Shown: piece after piece, positions 34,561 to 44,109 of the stretch
How the letters are laid out: every line of letters begins with the position of its first letter
Position numbering within the stretch: position 1 is the first letter of the stretch
NCBI GenBank assembly: GCA_050633585.1
Contig: JBOEGT010000002.1
Location: 62,001 to 126,000, forward strand
Length of the DNA stretch: 64,000 bases
Reading direction: 5' to 3'
Source: CALKZN01 sp050633585
GTDB lineage: Bacteria; Pseudomonadota; Gammaproteobacteria; Arenicellales; Arenicellaceae
Notes under the pieces: model-generated
Database searches by the model: none
What the model was told of the DNA's origin: nothing
Seen by the model: the letters and a program-made list of their open reading frames with translations, nothing else
Translations under genes and position numbers: made by a program

Positions 34561-35115
34561 TTATTTAATGGCAGTTAAGCATTGCTGGATTCGGGATGAG
34601 TCTGACAGTGTTTTTACGCGTGTTCTTCCTGTGTAGAGCAGTAAGATATGCGTCGCTTCTTTTGCATTGCATAGATAGAATCCAGCACTTCGAGCAGAAC
34701 CATTTGCTCTAAAACGCAGGCGCCCGCGTTGATTGAATATTACCCCAATATTTGATTGGTTGGAGGTGCGGTGCACCCTAATGATGGTGTCAGTTTCATC
34801 GAGTTCGGCATTCTGATTTAAGTCAATATATGCTAGCCAGCCATAAGACCAATTAGCACCAAAGGGGCGATGGCTATTGCAAGAACTGTTGGATTGAAGC
34901 TCGCATACATAAGTGTCAACACCGGTGGATATTGCTGTTTGTCTCGCGAGAGATAAAACCATGCGTAAATCATTGCTGGTGGCTTTGATTTTGCTGCGTT
35001 CTATGAAGGTTTGAAAGTTTGGAATAGCAACACTAGTGATGATTGAAATAATGCTAATGCATAATATTAATTCAATGAGCGTCATGCCGCGAGTGGTGGT
35101 GCGTAATATGGCCAT
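34561..35115 (-). CDS. GspH/FimT-like minor pseudopilin
   Basis: 184 aa with a class III signal (MAILRTTTRG|MTLIELILCISIISIITSVA), the +5 Glu and a hydrophobic helix, then a GspH/FimT-like C-terminal domain with FNQRGRLRFRANG, a typical FimT stretch, and four later cysteines. It would be processed by PilD and join the type IV pilus tip or a uptake pilus. No other pilus genes flank it; the neighbours are tRNA-Asn and divergent uvrB. Confidence 0.85.
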   Translation of the reverse strand: MAILRTTTRGMTLIELILCISIISIITSVAIPNFQTFIERSKIKATSNDLRMVLSLARQTAISTGVDTYVCELQSNSSCNSHRPFGANWSYGWLAYIDLNQNAELDETDTIIRVHRTSNQSNIGVIFNQRGRLRFRANGSARSAGFYLCNAKEATHILLLYTGRTRVKTLSDSSRIQQCLTAIK

Positions 35116-35314
35116 GTTCCCTCCGTGGAATATAGGCTGATTTTTGGGGTTTAGCGGGTGTTTGTTATGCTGTTTCTTCCTTGAAGCAGATAAATAACAC
35201 TGACCGCTAATTTACTGTGAAATTTTTACTTTTTCTAGTCTTTCATGCAGGTTTTATTCGTTTGATTTGTTACCATTATCAATCGATCTGAATAAATGCC
35301 TTGGTAAAAAAATC

Positions 35315-37333
35315 ATGTCCTCTCCCAGAAAGTTTGAACTTGTGAGTGAATTTACGCCTTCTGGTGACCAGCCAGCAGCCATTAAATCATTGTTAGAAGG
35401 TTTGTATGATGGTGAGGCCACACAAACACTGTTGGGTGTGACAGGTTCAGGTAAAACATTTACGGTTGCTAATTTGATTCAAGAGACGCAACGGCCCACC
35501 ATAGTAATGGCCCCAAATAAAACGTTAGCGGCTCAGTTGTACTCTGAAATGCGTGATTTCTTTCCGCACAATGCCGTGGAATACTTCGTTTCTTATTACG
35601 ATTATTACCAGCCTGAAGCCTATGTTGCCGCTTCGGATACGTTTATCGAGAAAGACTCTTCTGTGAATGATCATATTGATCAGATGCGCTTGTCGGCAAC
35701 CAAAGCCTTGTTGGAGCGCAAAGATGTCATCATTGTTGCAACGGTTTCTGCTATTTATGGTTTGGGAGATCCTTCTTCCTACCACGAAATGATTTTGCAT
35801 GTCAGTGTGGGAGATATCATTGATCAGCGAGCAGTCCTGCAACGTTTAGCGGAGTTGCAGTACTCTAGAAATGACCTTGAGTTGCGGCGAGGTAATTTTC
35901 GCGTTCGTGGTGATGTGATTGATGTGTTTCCGGCGGACTCTGATAAAGAAGCGATTCGTTTAGAGTTGTTTGGCGAAGAAATTGACGGCATTAGCAAGTT
36001 TGATCCCCTGACAGGAGAGGTGTTGGAAAAGCTTCAACGCATCACTATTTTTCCAAAGACACACTATGTGACTCCTCGGGTTAAGATTCTTGAGGCTGTT
36101 GAAAAAATTAAAGCGGAATTGAAAGAACGTTTGGAGCAGTTGCGTGGTTTAAATAAACTGGTTGAAGCGCAACGTTTAGAGCAGCGAACACTTTATGATA
36201 TGGAGATGATGCAAGAGCTGGGATTTTGCACGGGAATTGAAAACTATTCTCGATATCTTTCAGGGCGTGAATCCGGGGAGTCGCCACCGACATTGATAGA
36301 GTATTTACCGCCGAATAGTTTGATGGTGTTAGATGAGTCTCACGTGATGATCCCTCAGTTAGGAGCTATGTATAAAGGGGATCGTTCTCGAAAAATGACC
36401 TTGGTTGAATATGGTTTTCGGTTGCCCTCGGCTTTAGATAATAGGCCTTTGCAATTTGAGGAGTTTAAAAGCTTAATGCCTCAGACAATCTTTGTGTCGG
36501 CAACGCCAGGGGCTTATGAGTTGGAATCCGATGGGCCTGTCGTGGATCAGGTGGTTCGACCAACAGGATTGCTTGATCCTGTGATTGAGATGAGGCCTGT
36601 TGCTACTCAAGTAGATGATGTGTTGTCTGAGATTAATAAGCGCGTGGCTATTGGTGAGCGTGTCTTGATTACAACGTTGACAAAACGAATGTCAGAGGAC
36701 CTGACAGACTATTTGAGTGAGCATGGTATCCGAGTTCGTTATTTGCATTCTGATATTGACACCGTTGAGAGGGTCGAAATTATTCGTGATTTGCGTTTAG
36801 GTTCTTTTGATGTGTTGGTGGGAATTAATTTGCTTCGGGAAGGTTTGGATATCCCTGAGGTGTCGTTGGTGGCAATCCTTGATGCCGATAAAGAGGGTTT
36901 TTTACGTTCGCATCGTTCGTTGATTCAGACGATAGGGCGCTGTGCGCGAAACTTGAATGGCGTTGCAATATTGTATGCCGATAAAGTGACTAATTCTATG
37001 CGTTTAGCAATAGATGAGACTGAGAGACGCAGAAGTAAACAGCAAGAATATAATGAGGCAAATGGTATTACTCCGCAAAGTGTTAAAAAAGCTGTTCGAG
37101 ATATTATTGATGGAGCGCAATCGAATGCGGCGGCTGAGAAGCTTAGAGTGAGCCAGTTAAAAACGCCTGAGCGTCCAAATTTCGCCAAAAACCCAAGTGC
37201 TTTTGCGAAGTATGTTGAGCACATGGAAAAGCAAATGTATGAATACGCTGGCAATATGGAGTTTGAAAAGGCGGCAAGTGTTCGTGATCAAATAGAAGAG
37301 GCTCGAAGCGAATATTTGATGGGTAAACAGTGA
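35315..37333 (+). CDS. uvrB: Excinuclease ABC subunit B
   Basis: DNA damage-verification helicase-like subunit of nucleotide excision repair. Seen: Walker A GVTGSGKTFTVAN, the beta-hairpin region around YYDYYQPEAYV, DESHV, helicase motif VI region QTIGRCARN and a C-terminal UVR motif (KQMYEYAGNMEFEKAASVRDQI). I start at ATG 35315 (MSSPRKFELV, 672 aa, the E. coli length); the frame continues 16 codons upstream without homology. Monocistronic, followed by a terminator. Confidence 0.96.
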   Translation: MSSPRKFELVSEFTPSGDQPAAIKSLLEGLYDGEATQTLLGVTGSGKTFTVANLIQETQRPTIVMAPNKTLAAQLYSEMRDFFPHNAVEYFVSYYDYYQPEAYVAASDTFIEKDSSVNDHIDQMRLSATKALLERKDVIIVATVSAIYGLGDPSSYHEMILHVSVGDIIDQRAVLQRLAELQYSRNDLELRRGNFRVRGDVIDVFPADSDKEAIRLELFGEEIDGISKFDPLTGEVLEKLQRITIFPKTHYVTPRVKILEAVEKIKAELKERLEQLRGLNKLVEAQRLEQRTLYDMEMMQELGFCTGIENYSRYLSGRESGESPPTLIEYLPPNSLMVLDESHVMIPQLGAMYKGDRSRKMTLVEYGFRLPSALDNRPLQFEEFKSLMPQTIFVSATPGAYELESDGPVVDQVVRPTGLLDPVIEMRPVATQVDDVLSEINKRVAIGERVLITTLTKRMSEDLTDYLSEHGIRVRYLHSDIDTVERVEIIRDLRLGSFDVLVGINLLREGLDIPEVSLVAILDADKEGFLRSHRSLIQTIGRCARNLNGVAILYADKVTNSMRLAIDETERRRSKQQEYNEANGITPQSVKKAVRDIIDGAQSNAAAEKLRVSQLKTPERPNFAKNPSAFAKYVEHMEKQMYEYAGNMEFEKAASVRDQIEEARSEYLMGKQ

Positions 37334-37350
37334 GTCGTCTAGGCGTGAAA

Positions 37351-37374
37351 AAAAGCGGGTGAAACCCCGCTTTT
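37351..37374. terminator. Bidirectional terminator between uvrB and the yidB-like gene
   Basis: AAAAGCGGG and CCCGCTTTT form a 9-bp stem around TGAAAC, with A- and T-tracts outside, between two convergent genes. Confidence 0.85.
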
Positions 37375-37405
37375 AAATACGCTATTTACGAATTGAGTGT
37401 TGCGT

Positions 37406-37822
37406 TTACTTTAGGAATTTGCTGGCTAAGCTAGCAAGTCCGCCAACACCACCAACGCTATCAAGCAAATTGCCGCCACTACTCGACTTGTCAACCATTT
37501 GAGGGAGAGCTTCGCGTAAGCCAGATAACAATGATCCTTGGTCAGTACCTAATTGGGATGCCATTTCTTGAATTTTTTCGGCGCCAAAAACACCTTCAAT
37601 CTGGCTTTCTGAAATGTCTTCATTGGCGCCATCGCCTAGCCATGATTGAACAACATTTTCTAAGCCATTGCTTTGTAGTCCGCTTAAGAGATTGCCAAGG
37701 TCAAGCCCTTGGTTAGAGTTGCCGCCAAGTAGGCCGCCAAGCATGTTGGTGAGTTGGTCTGAATCAGCATTGCCACCTAATTTAGATGCCAATAATTGCG
37801 CGCCGAGTTTCATGATGTCCAT
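37406..37822 (-). CDS. YidB-like DUF937 protein
   Basis: 138 aa, Gly/Ser/Asn-rich. Seen: the core with VVQSWLGDGANEDISESQIEGVFG followed by IQEMASQLGTDQGSLLSGLREALPQMVDK, which matches the DUF937/YidB family. No signal peptide or membrane segment. The family has no established function. It has its own GAGGATAA-type leader and stands alone between uvrB and tRNA-Val. Confidence 0.8.
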   Translation of the reverse strand: MDIMKLGAQLLASKLGGNADSDQLTNMLGGLLGGNSNQGLDLGNLLSGLQSNGLENVVQSWLGDGANEDISESQIEGVFGAEKIQEMASQLGTDQGSLLSGLREALPQMVDKSSSGGNLLDSVGGVGGLASLASKFLK

Positions 37823-38048
37823 AGTTATCCTCTGGTAATTGTTTGTTGCGATATCGTCTTTTACGATCTGAGAAAATTCTAACAGAAATTGCGGAACTAG
37901 AGGGCGTGGACAATTTTAAACATTGTAAATTTTGTACTTGATGAAAAGTAGGTGTTTTATTATAAATCGGCGTTGAATATCATCGCTTATGGTGGTATCT
38001 TGCGCCGCCTGAAACGGTGATCATTATCTTTATGATTAGCTTGTTTAT

Positions 38049-38125
38049 AGACGCGTAGCTCAGTTGGTTAGAGCACCACCTTGACATGGTGGGGGTCGGT
38101 GGTTCGAATCCACTCGCGTCTACCA
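38049..38125 (+). tRNA. tRNA-Val (anticodon GAC)
   Basis: Complete cloverleaf: acceptor AGACGCG/CGCGTCT, D-arm TAGCTCAGTTGGTTAGAGCA, anticodon loop TTGACAT (GAC), T-arm GGTTCGAATCC, encoded CCA. 77 nt. Confidence 0.97.
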
Positions 38126-38341
38126 TTTCTCACTCAATATTCATTGAGTTGTCAATAACAGGGTGATTTGCGTTAAAAAAGCCCCCTTTTTGCTAAATCT
38201 TCCTAGTTTTTCCTTTTCGATGCTTGAGTAAACGCGTGTATCTGTATAAAATTCGCGCCCTCTGGGCGGTAAAGTCTATAAAATAGTTTTTGTCCGGGAT
38301 AAAATTTAATTTTTTTAAACACAATACTTGAGGAAATTCTC

Positions 38342-38872
38342 ATAGCTTCTCCTAAATCAAATAGCAAAAAACAGCGCATCAATGAACAGATTCGTGTTCC
38401 TCAGATACGTTTGATCGGGTCAGATGGTGAACAAGTTGGCATTGAAAAAACTGAAAATGCACTTAGGTCTGCCGAAGAGCAAGGTCTAGATTTGGTTGAA
38501 ATTTCTCCAAATGCAGAGCCGCCAGTTTGTCGGATCATGGATTATGGAAAGTTTCTTTACGAGGACAGCAAAAGTAAAGCTGCCGCGAGGAAGAACCAGA
38601 AGAAGATTCAAGTTAAAGAAATTAAATTTCGTCCTGGCACCGATATTGGTGATTACAATATTAAACTCAAGAAATTGATTCAATTCCTTGAGAATGGTGA
38701 TAAGACGAAAGTAACAATTCGGTTCCGTGGACGCGAAATGGCTCATAAAGAGTTAGGTCGTGAGTTATTGAAACGAGTTGAAGGAGACCTTAAAGAGTAT
38801 GGGGCTGTAGAGCAGTTTCCTGAGCTTCAAGGTCGACAAATGATCATGGTTTTAGCGCCGCTTAAGCGTTAA
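38342..38872 (+). CDS. infC: Translation initiation factor IF-3, probable AUA start codon
   Basis: IF-3 binds the 30S subunit and polices start-codon choice. The first ATG-, GTG- or TTG-type codon in frame (TTG 38411) would delete the conserved N-terminal segment RINEQIRVPQIRLI, so the gene must start upstream. In frame, ATA at 38342 lies six bases after GAGGAA and gives 176 aa, the normal length; ATT at 38336 is too close to the ribosome-binding site. infC genes characteristically use rare starts (AUU in E. coli) for autoregulation by IF-3 itself. Seen further: LVEISPNAEPPVCRIMDYGKF and KEIKFRPGTDIGDYNIKL. First gene of infC-rpmI-rplT; thrS is not adjacent. Confidence 0.94.
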   Translation: MASPKSNSKKQRINEQIRVPQIRLIGSDGEQVGIEKTENALRSAEEQGLDLVEISPNAEPPVCRIMDYGKFLYEDSKSKAAARKNQKKIQVKEIKFRPGTDIGDYNIKLKKLIQFLENGDKTKVTIRFRGREMAHKELGRELLKRVEGDLKEYGAVEQFPELQGRQMIMVLAPLKR

Positions 38873-38949
38873 TACCCTGAAACTGAAACTCTAACTCTGC
38901 ATGTTGAAATAGTCATGTATGAGTCTTTATAAAATAGAGGAGCGGCGAA

Positions 38950-39147
38950 ATGCCAAAAATTAAGTCTAATAGTGGCGCAGCTAAGCGCTTTAAAAAAACT
39001 GGCGGCGGGAAGTTCAAGCGATCTCAATCGCACTTGCGTCATATTCTCACCAAGAAATCGACTAAACGTAAGCGTCATTTACGCAATCAAACGACTGCCA
39101 CTGCAGCCGATAGTAAATTGATTCAACGTATGTTGCCATACAGCTAA
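38950..39147 (+). CDS. rpmI: 50S ribosomal protein L35
   Basis: 65 aa, very basic. Seen: MPKIKSNSGAAKRFKKTGGGK and SHLRHILTKKSTKRKRHLR, full match to the L35 pattern. GAGGAG ribosome-binding site. Lies 77 nt after infC and 16 nt before rplT in the standard operon. Confidence 0.97.
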   Translation: MPKIKSNSGAAKRFKKTGGGKFKRSQSHLRHILTKKSTKRKRHLRNQTTATAADSKLIQRMLPYS

Positions 39148-39163
39148 GTCGGGAGAATAAATC

Positions 39164-39526
39164 ATGCCTAGAGTAAAACGTGGTGTAACTGCCAGAGCAA
39201 AACATAAAAAAGTCATCAGCCAAGCAAAAGGCTACCGTGGTCGTCGTAAGAACGTCTTTCGCGTAGCAAATCAGGCTGTTAACCGTGCGGCCCAATACGA
39301 ATATCGTGACCGCCGTCAGCGTAAACGCCAATTCCGTCAATTATGGATTACGCGTATCAATGCGGCAGCGAGACTTTGTGGGTTAACGTATAGCCAATTT
39401 ATGAATGGTCTAAAACGTGCTGAAATTGAAGTTGATCGTAAAGTCTTAGCAGACATTGCGGTACATGACTTTTCAGGTTTTGAAAAGATCGCTGAACAAG
39501 CAAAGGCTGCGTTACCATCTTCATAG
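39164..39526 (+). CDS. rplT: 50S ribosomal protein L20
   Basis: 120 aa, RNA-binding, needed early in 50S assembly; in E. coli it also represses rpmI-rplT translation. Seen: MPRVKRGVTARAKHKKVI, GYRGRRKNVFRVANQAV and LWITRINAAARLCGLTYSQF. Followed by a strong terminator, so pheST has a separate promoter or reads through. Confidence 0.98.
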   Translation: MPRVKRGVTARAKHKKVISQAKGYRGRRKNVFRVANQAVNRAAQYEYRDRRQRKRQFRQLWITRINAAARLCGLTYSQFMNGLKRAEIEVDRKVLADIAVHDFSGFEKIAEQAKAALPSS

Positions 39527-39554
39527 ATTGGGTGTAGTTGCACTGTTAAGTTCG

Positions 39555-39584
39555 AAAAAAGGAAGGCATTGCCTTCCTTTTTTT
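39555..39584 (+). terminator. Rho-independent terminator after rplT
   Basis: AAAAAAGGAAGGC and GCCTTCCTTTTTT pair perfectly around ATT, followed by T-run. Confidence 0.92.
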
Positions 39585-39707
39585 ATCGCTATTCATTTGG
39601 TCGAAAAATATCAAAAAATCATCGCCTCAAGGGGTGTTTAATCGTTGTTTGCTACGTGTGTGTGTAGCATAATTGCGAGCTTGCTTTGAATTATTAAAAA
39701 TCCTCGA

Positions 39708-40736
39708 ATGTCAGATACATTACAAAACTTAGACGATATCGTTGCAGCAGCGCTTAAAGAGGTGGATGCGGCAAATGCATTGTCCTCGCTAGAAGATCTG
39801 CGTGTTAAATACTTAGGTAAAAAAGGCGATTTAACAACGCAATTGAAAAATATTGGTAAATTAGATCCTGCGGACCGCCCCGCGTTTGGGGGGCAGGTTA
39901 ATCATGCTAAGAAACAAGTCGCTGAAGCACTGCTTGCTAAAAAAGAATTGTTAGAGCTGAAGGCGCTGGCGGCAAGTTTAGAAGCTGACGCCATTGACGT
40001 TAGTTTGCCAGGCCGAGGGCAAAATATTGGAGGTTTACACCCCGTTACTCGAACGATGCATCGTATTGAAGATATCTTTACCCGAATGGGTTTTGCTATC
40101 GCCAATGGCCCCGAGATTGAAGATGATTTTCATAATTTTGAAGCGTTGAATATTCCAGATGATCATCCAGCGAGAGCGATGCATGATACGTTTTATTTAG
40201 AAGACGGACATTTATTGAGAACGCATACGTCGCCAGTGCAGGTGAGGTATATGAAAGAACATAAGCCGCCGATGAATATTATTGCGCCGGGGCGTGTTTA
40301 TCGCTGTGATTCAGATGTGACACATACGCCGATGTTTCACCAGGTTGAAGGCTTGGCGGTCGCTGAAGATATTTCATTTGCGGATTTGAAGGGTATTTTG
40401 ACGTACTTCCTACGCCAGTTCTTCGAAAAAGACTTATCAGTGCGCTTACGTCCTTCCTACTTTCCTTTTACTGAACCGTCAGCTGAAGTTGATATTAGTT
40501 GTGTGTTTTGTGATGGTGAAGGCTGCCGTATATGTAAGAAAACAGGTTGGTTAGAAGTGCTTGGCTGTGGCATGGTGCATCCAGAAGTTTTTCGTCATGT
40601 AGGTATCGATTCTGAAAAATATACAGGTTTTGCTTTTGGCTTGGGTGTCGAGCGTTTGACGATGCTTCGCTATGGTGTCGATGATCTTCGATTATTCTTT
40701 GAAAATGATTTGGCTTTTTTGAGGCAGTTCCAATGA
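39708..40736 (+). CDS. pheS: Phenylalanyl-tRNA synthetase alpha subunit
   Basis: Catalytic subunit of the (alpha-beta)2 enzyme. Seen: N-terminal coiled coil, class II motif 2 region VYRCDSDVTHTPMFHQVEGL and motif 3 FGLGVERLTMLRYGVDDLR; 342 aa. Its stop overlaps the pheT start by four bases (ATGA), ensuring equal synthesis. Terminator and a 180-nt gap separate it from rplT; I see no clear phenylalanine leader peptide there. Confidence 0.97.
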   Translation: MSDTLQNLDDIVAAALKEVDAANALSSLEDLRVKYLGKKGDLTTQLKNIGKLDPADRPAFGGQVNHAKKQVAEALLAKKELLELKALAASLEADAIDVSLPGRGQNIGGLHPVTRTMHRIEDIFTRMGFAIANGPEIEDDFHNFEALNIPDDHPARAMHDTFYLEDGHLLRTHTSPVQVRYMKEHKPPMNIIAPGRVYRCDSDVTHTPMFHQVEGLAVAEDISFADLKGILTYFLRQFFEKDLSVRLRPSYFPFTEPSAEVDISCVFCDGEGCRICKKTGWLEVLGCGMVHPEVFRHVGIDSEKYTGFAFGLGVERLTMLRYGVDDLRLFFENDLAFLRQFQ

Positions 40737-43105
40737 TTATTTCTGAACAGTGGTTGCGCGAACTAATTAACACTGACTTAAACGCGCAAGAAATTGCTGA
40801 TGCATTGACTTTGGCAGGCCTAGAAGTTGATGCAGTTGAGGCAATGGGCGCTTCACTGGATGGAGTGGTCGTTGGTGAAGTGCTTTCAAAAGAAAAACAC
40901 CCTGATGCTGATCGCCTGAATCTCACTGAGGTTACCATTGGAAGTTCTGAAAACCTCGCTATTGTCTGCGGGGCATCAAACGTAAGAGTTGGCATGAAAG
41001 TCCCTGTTGCGACAGTAGGGAGCAAGTTGCCAAACGGTTTGAAGATCAAGAAAAGTAAAATCCGAGGTCAGGCATCTTTTGGAATGTTGTGTTCTGAAAC
41101 TGAGTTAGGAATGGCAGAAGAATCTGCCGGATTATTGGAGTTATTTGATGATGCGCCTGTCGGTGAATCTATCCAAGAATATTTGAATCTTGATGATACT
41201 TTGATTGACATTGACCTGACACCGAATCGAGGTGATTGTCTGAGTGTGACTGGCGTAGCAAGAGAATTACACGTTTTGGTAGATGCTGAATACTCTCCAG
41301 TCACGATTAATCAACAGGATGTTAATTCATCTGAAAAAATCTCAGTAAACGTTCAAGAGCCTGAGGCGTGTCCGAGTTATTTAGCCCGAGTAGTGACAGG
41401 TGTTAATTTGAATGCAGTTACACCATTGTGGATGCAAGAACGTTTGCGTCGCAGTGGCTTGTCTTCTATCAGCCCAATTGTTGATATTACCAATTATGTC
41501 ATGATGGAGCTGGGGCAGCCGATGCATGCCTTTGATAAAGCCAAACTAAAAAATGAAATTAATGTTCGTTTTGCGAAGCAAGGTGAGAAAATCGCTCTGT
41601 TAAATGACACAGAAGTTGAATTGAAAAGCGATACTTTAGTGATTGCAGATGCAAAAAAACCGATCGCTATTGCGGGTGTTATGGGCGGTTCAGAGTCAGC
41701 TATTGGAGCAAGTACTGTCGATATCGTTTTCGAGGCCGCACATTTTACTAAAAGAGCGGTTGCCGGTACTGCACGTGTTTATGGCTTACATACGGACTCA
41801 TCACATCGATTTGAGCGCGGTGTTGATCCAGTATTACCTGAAAAAGCGATGCAACGAGCAACAGAGTTGTGTATAGAAATTTGTGGCGGCCAAGTCGGTG
41901 AAATTGTTTCTCAAAGCGCTGAATATTCTGAAAAGCCAAATGTTGAACTACGTTTTGAGAGAGTTCGTCGTTTATTAGGTATGCCACTTGAGCGTGATGA
42001 AGTCGAAGCAATGTTGTCACGAATTTCTAATACAGTTATTGCAACAGAAGGTGGTTGGTCAGTGACTCCTCCATCTTACCGTTTTGATATAGAGCGCGAA
42101 TGTGATTTAGTTGAAGAGGTTGCGCGTGTTAAAGGCTATGACAATTTAGATGATCGCTTGCCTAAACTTGTGCCAAGTGGGCGAATTCCGGCAGAAAACC
42201 AAGTAGATAAGCGTAAATTAATGAATACTTTTGTTGCCTTGGGGTATCAAGAGTCTATTAGTTATAGTTTTATTGATAAAGAGGTGCGTGCCGACTTTAC
42301 TCATTCGGATGAAGTGGCAATTGCGTTGGCTAACCCGCTTGCAGAAAATTTGGCTGTGATGCGAGGTAGTTTATGGCCGGGTTTAGTGTCAGCATGTCAG
42401 TTTAATTTGAATCGTCAACAAGAACGAGTTCGTATTTTTGAAGTAGGCGCTGTTTTTCATCAAAAAGGTCAAATAGAAGAAACAGAACGAGTGGCAGGCT
42501 TAGTGTGTGGTGATTTGTTTGCTGAGCAAACACATATAAAACAAGCCAAATCTGTTGATTTTTATGATGTTAGGGCTGACTTAGAAGCAATTTTCTCCTT
42601 GACTGGCAACGCTTTGGATTTTATAGTTGAAAAGCGAGAACATTTAGCATTGCATCCAGGCCAAAGCGCTGTAGTGATTAAGGGAGGGAAAGAGATCGGT
42701 TTTATTGGTCGTATCCACCCTAACTTGGCGAAAAAGTATGATTTGCCTCAGCAAACATATTTGTTTGAATTGGATTTGGAGGAAGTGTGTTCAGGATTTG
42801 TTCCAGAGTACAAGACTGTCTCTAAGTTTCCTTCTGTGTCTAGAGATGTTGCGCTGTTAACACCTGCAACGGTTGCAACGGACGAAATTTTACGTTTCAT
42901 TCGTTCAATTGAATGTAAGGACCTGCAACATGTTCACTTGTTTGATGTGTATAGTGGTGCAGGCATTGATGACAATAAGAAGAGTGTGGCTGTGAAATTA
43001 ACGTTTCAAAGGCTTGATAGAACGCTCACTGACGATGAAATTGAATCGTTTACTAACTTGATTTTAAGTAAGTTAGCCGATGAATATTCAATAGAGCTTC
43101 GTTAG
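40733..43105 (+). CDS. pheT: Phenylalanyl-tRNA synthetase beta subunit
   Basis: 790 aa, normal length. Seen: tRNA-binding (EMAP-like) domain with HPDADRLNLTEV and IVCGASNVRVGMKVPVATVG near residues 55-110, B3/B4 editing region, B5 domain, catalytic-like core, and the C-terminal ferredoxin-fold anticodon-binding domain with KFPSVSRDVALL. Coupled to pheS. Confidence 0.97.
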   Translation: MIISEQWLRELINTDLNAQEIADALTLAGLEVDAVEAMGASLDGVVVGEVLSKEKHPDADRLNLTEVTIGSSENLAIVCGASNVRVGMKVPVATVGSKLPNGLKIKKSKIRGQASFGMLCSETELGMAEESAGLLELFDDAPVGESIQEYLNLDDTLIDIDLTPNRGDCLSVTGVARELHVLVDAEYSPVTINQQDVNSSEKISVNVQEPEACPSYLARVVTGVNLNAVTPLWMQERLRRSGLSSISPIVDITNYVMMELGQPMHAFDKAKLKNEINVRFAKQGEKIALLNDTEVELKSDTLVIADAKKPIAIAGVMGGSESAIGASTVDIVFEAAHFTKRAVAGTARVYGLHTDSSHRFERGVDPVLPEKAMQRATELCIEICGGQVGEIVSQSAEYSEKPNVELRFERVRRLLGMPLERDEVEAMLSRISNTVIATEGGWSVTPPSYRFDIERECDLVEEVARVKGYDNLDDRLPKLVPSGRIPAENQVDKRKLMNTFVALGYQESISYSFIDKEVRADFTHSDEVAIALANPLAENLAVMRGSLWPGLVSACQFNLNRQQERVRIFEVGAVFHQKGQIEETERVAGLVCGDLFAEQTHIKQAKSVDFYDVRADLEAIFSLTGNALDFIVEKREHLALHPGQSAVVIKGGKEIGFIGRIHPNLAKKYDLPQQTYLFELDLEEVCSGFVPEYKTVSKFPSVSRDVALLTPATVATDEILRFIRSIECKDLQHVHLFDVYSGAGIDDNKKSVAVKLTFQRLDRTLTDDEIESFTNLILSKLADEYSIELR

Positions 43106-43158
43106 GGGTTTGTATTTAGCCAGTCAATATGCAGTAATAATTGAGTTGGGATAAGTAA

Positions 43159-43473
43159 ATGGCAATAACTAAAGCAGATTTAGCGTTAACAATTTTTGAG
43201 CAAGTAGGTCTCAATAAACGCGAAGCAACTGAGTGCGTAGAATCATTTTTTGATTGTATTAAAGATTCTTTGATAGATGGAAATAACGTTAAACTGTCAG
43301 GTTTTGGGAATTTTGTATTACGTGATAAGACAGCAAGGCCTGGCCGAAATCCGCGCACAGGCGAGCCAATTCCGATCTCTGCTAGACGTGTTGTCACTTA
43401 CCGTCCAAGTCAAAAACTGAAAAAAATCATTGATGATAATTCAGATTACTTGTGTACTTTGGTAAAAAAGTAG
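43159..43473 (+). CDS. ihfA: Integration host factor alpha subunit
   Basis: 104 aa DNA-bending protein of the HU/IHF family. Seen: MAITKADLALTIFEQVGLNKREA, the beta-arm LSGFGNFVLRDKTARPGRNPRTGEPIPI with the intercalating Pro. The pheT-ihfA order is conserved. IHF is commonly required to loop DNA at sigma-54 promoters, relevant for the regulon at 19400-25370. Confidence 0.96.
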   Translation: MAITKADLALTIFEQVGLNKREATECVESFFDCIKDSLIDGNNVKLSGFGNFVLRDKTARPGRNPRTGEPIPISARRVVTYRPSQKLKKIIDDNSDYLCTLVKK

Positions 43474-43503
43474 AGAATAGTGTAAAACGAGGATAATCAA
43501 AGC

Positions 43504-43869
43504 ATGTTAGATCAAGGCGATAACGCTACTCTTCCGCCAATACCGAGTAAGCGATATTTCACAATTGGTGAAGTAAGTGATTTATGCGAAGTTAAGCCGC
43601 ATGTTTTACGATATTGGGAACAAGAATTTTCTCAATTGAATCCTGTTAAGCGTCGAGGTAACCGCCGTTACTATCAACGCCATGAAGTTCAGTTAGTACG
43701 CCAAATTAGAACACTGCTCTATATGGAGGGATTCACAATTAGTGGAGCAAAGCAACAATTAGAATCGGAAGCGGCAAGCAACCGCGGCGAAGCTAAGTTG
43801 ACGGTTAATCAAGATTTTGTCGGATCGTTGATTGATGATATCAATGAGGTTGTTGAAATATTGAAGTAA
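43504..43869 (+). CDS. MerR-family transcriptional regulator (downstream of ihfA)
   Basis: 121 aa. Seen: an N-terminal MerR winged helix with YFTIGEVSDLCEVKPHVLRYWEQEF, then RRGNRRYYQRHEVQLVRQIRTLLYMEGFTISGAKQQLE, and a short C-terminal tail without effector domain or metal-binding cysteines. A gene of this type routinely follows ihfA in gammaproteobacteria; its target is not established. Confidence 0.88.
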   Translation: MLDQGDNATLPPIPSKRYFTIGEVSDLCEVKPHVLRYWEQEFSQLNPVKRRGNRRYYQRHEVQLVRQIRTLLYMEGFTISGAKQQLESEAASNRGEAKLTVNQDFVGSLIDDINEVVEILK

Positions 43870-44017
43870 CACTTCTTAAGGAGTTTTGAATATTTAATAT
43901 TCATTGTGGCTTGTTTTTGGTTTTTCATTATTACCAATAGTAAAAAAATTAAAAATGATGCTTTTTCTTTTCAGTTGAAGATACTTTTCATCTACAAAAT
44001 CGTATCATATCGTTTTT

Positions 44018-44094
44018 CGGGGTGTAGCGCAGCCTGGTAGCGCACCGCTCTGGGGGAGCGGTGGTCGGAGGTTCAAATCCTCTCACCCCGACCA
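44018..44094 (+). tRNA. tRNA-Pro (anticodon GGG)
   Basis: Complete cloverleaf: acceptor CGGGGTG/CACCCCG, D-arm AGCGCAGCCTGGTAGCGCA, anticodon stem CCGCT/AGCGG with loop CTGGGGG (GGG), T-arm GGTTCAAATCC, encoded CCA. 77 nt. Ends 15 nt before surE. Confidence 0.97.
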
Positions 44095-44109
44095 TTTTCT
44101 TGTCTATTT

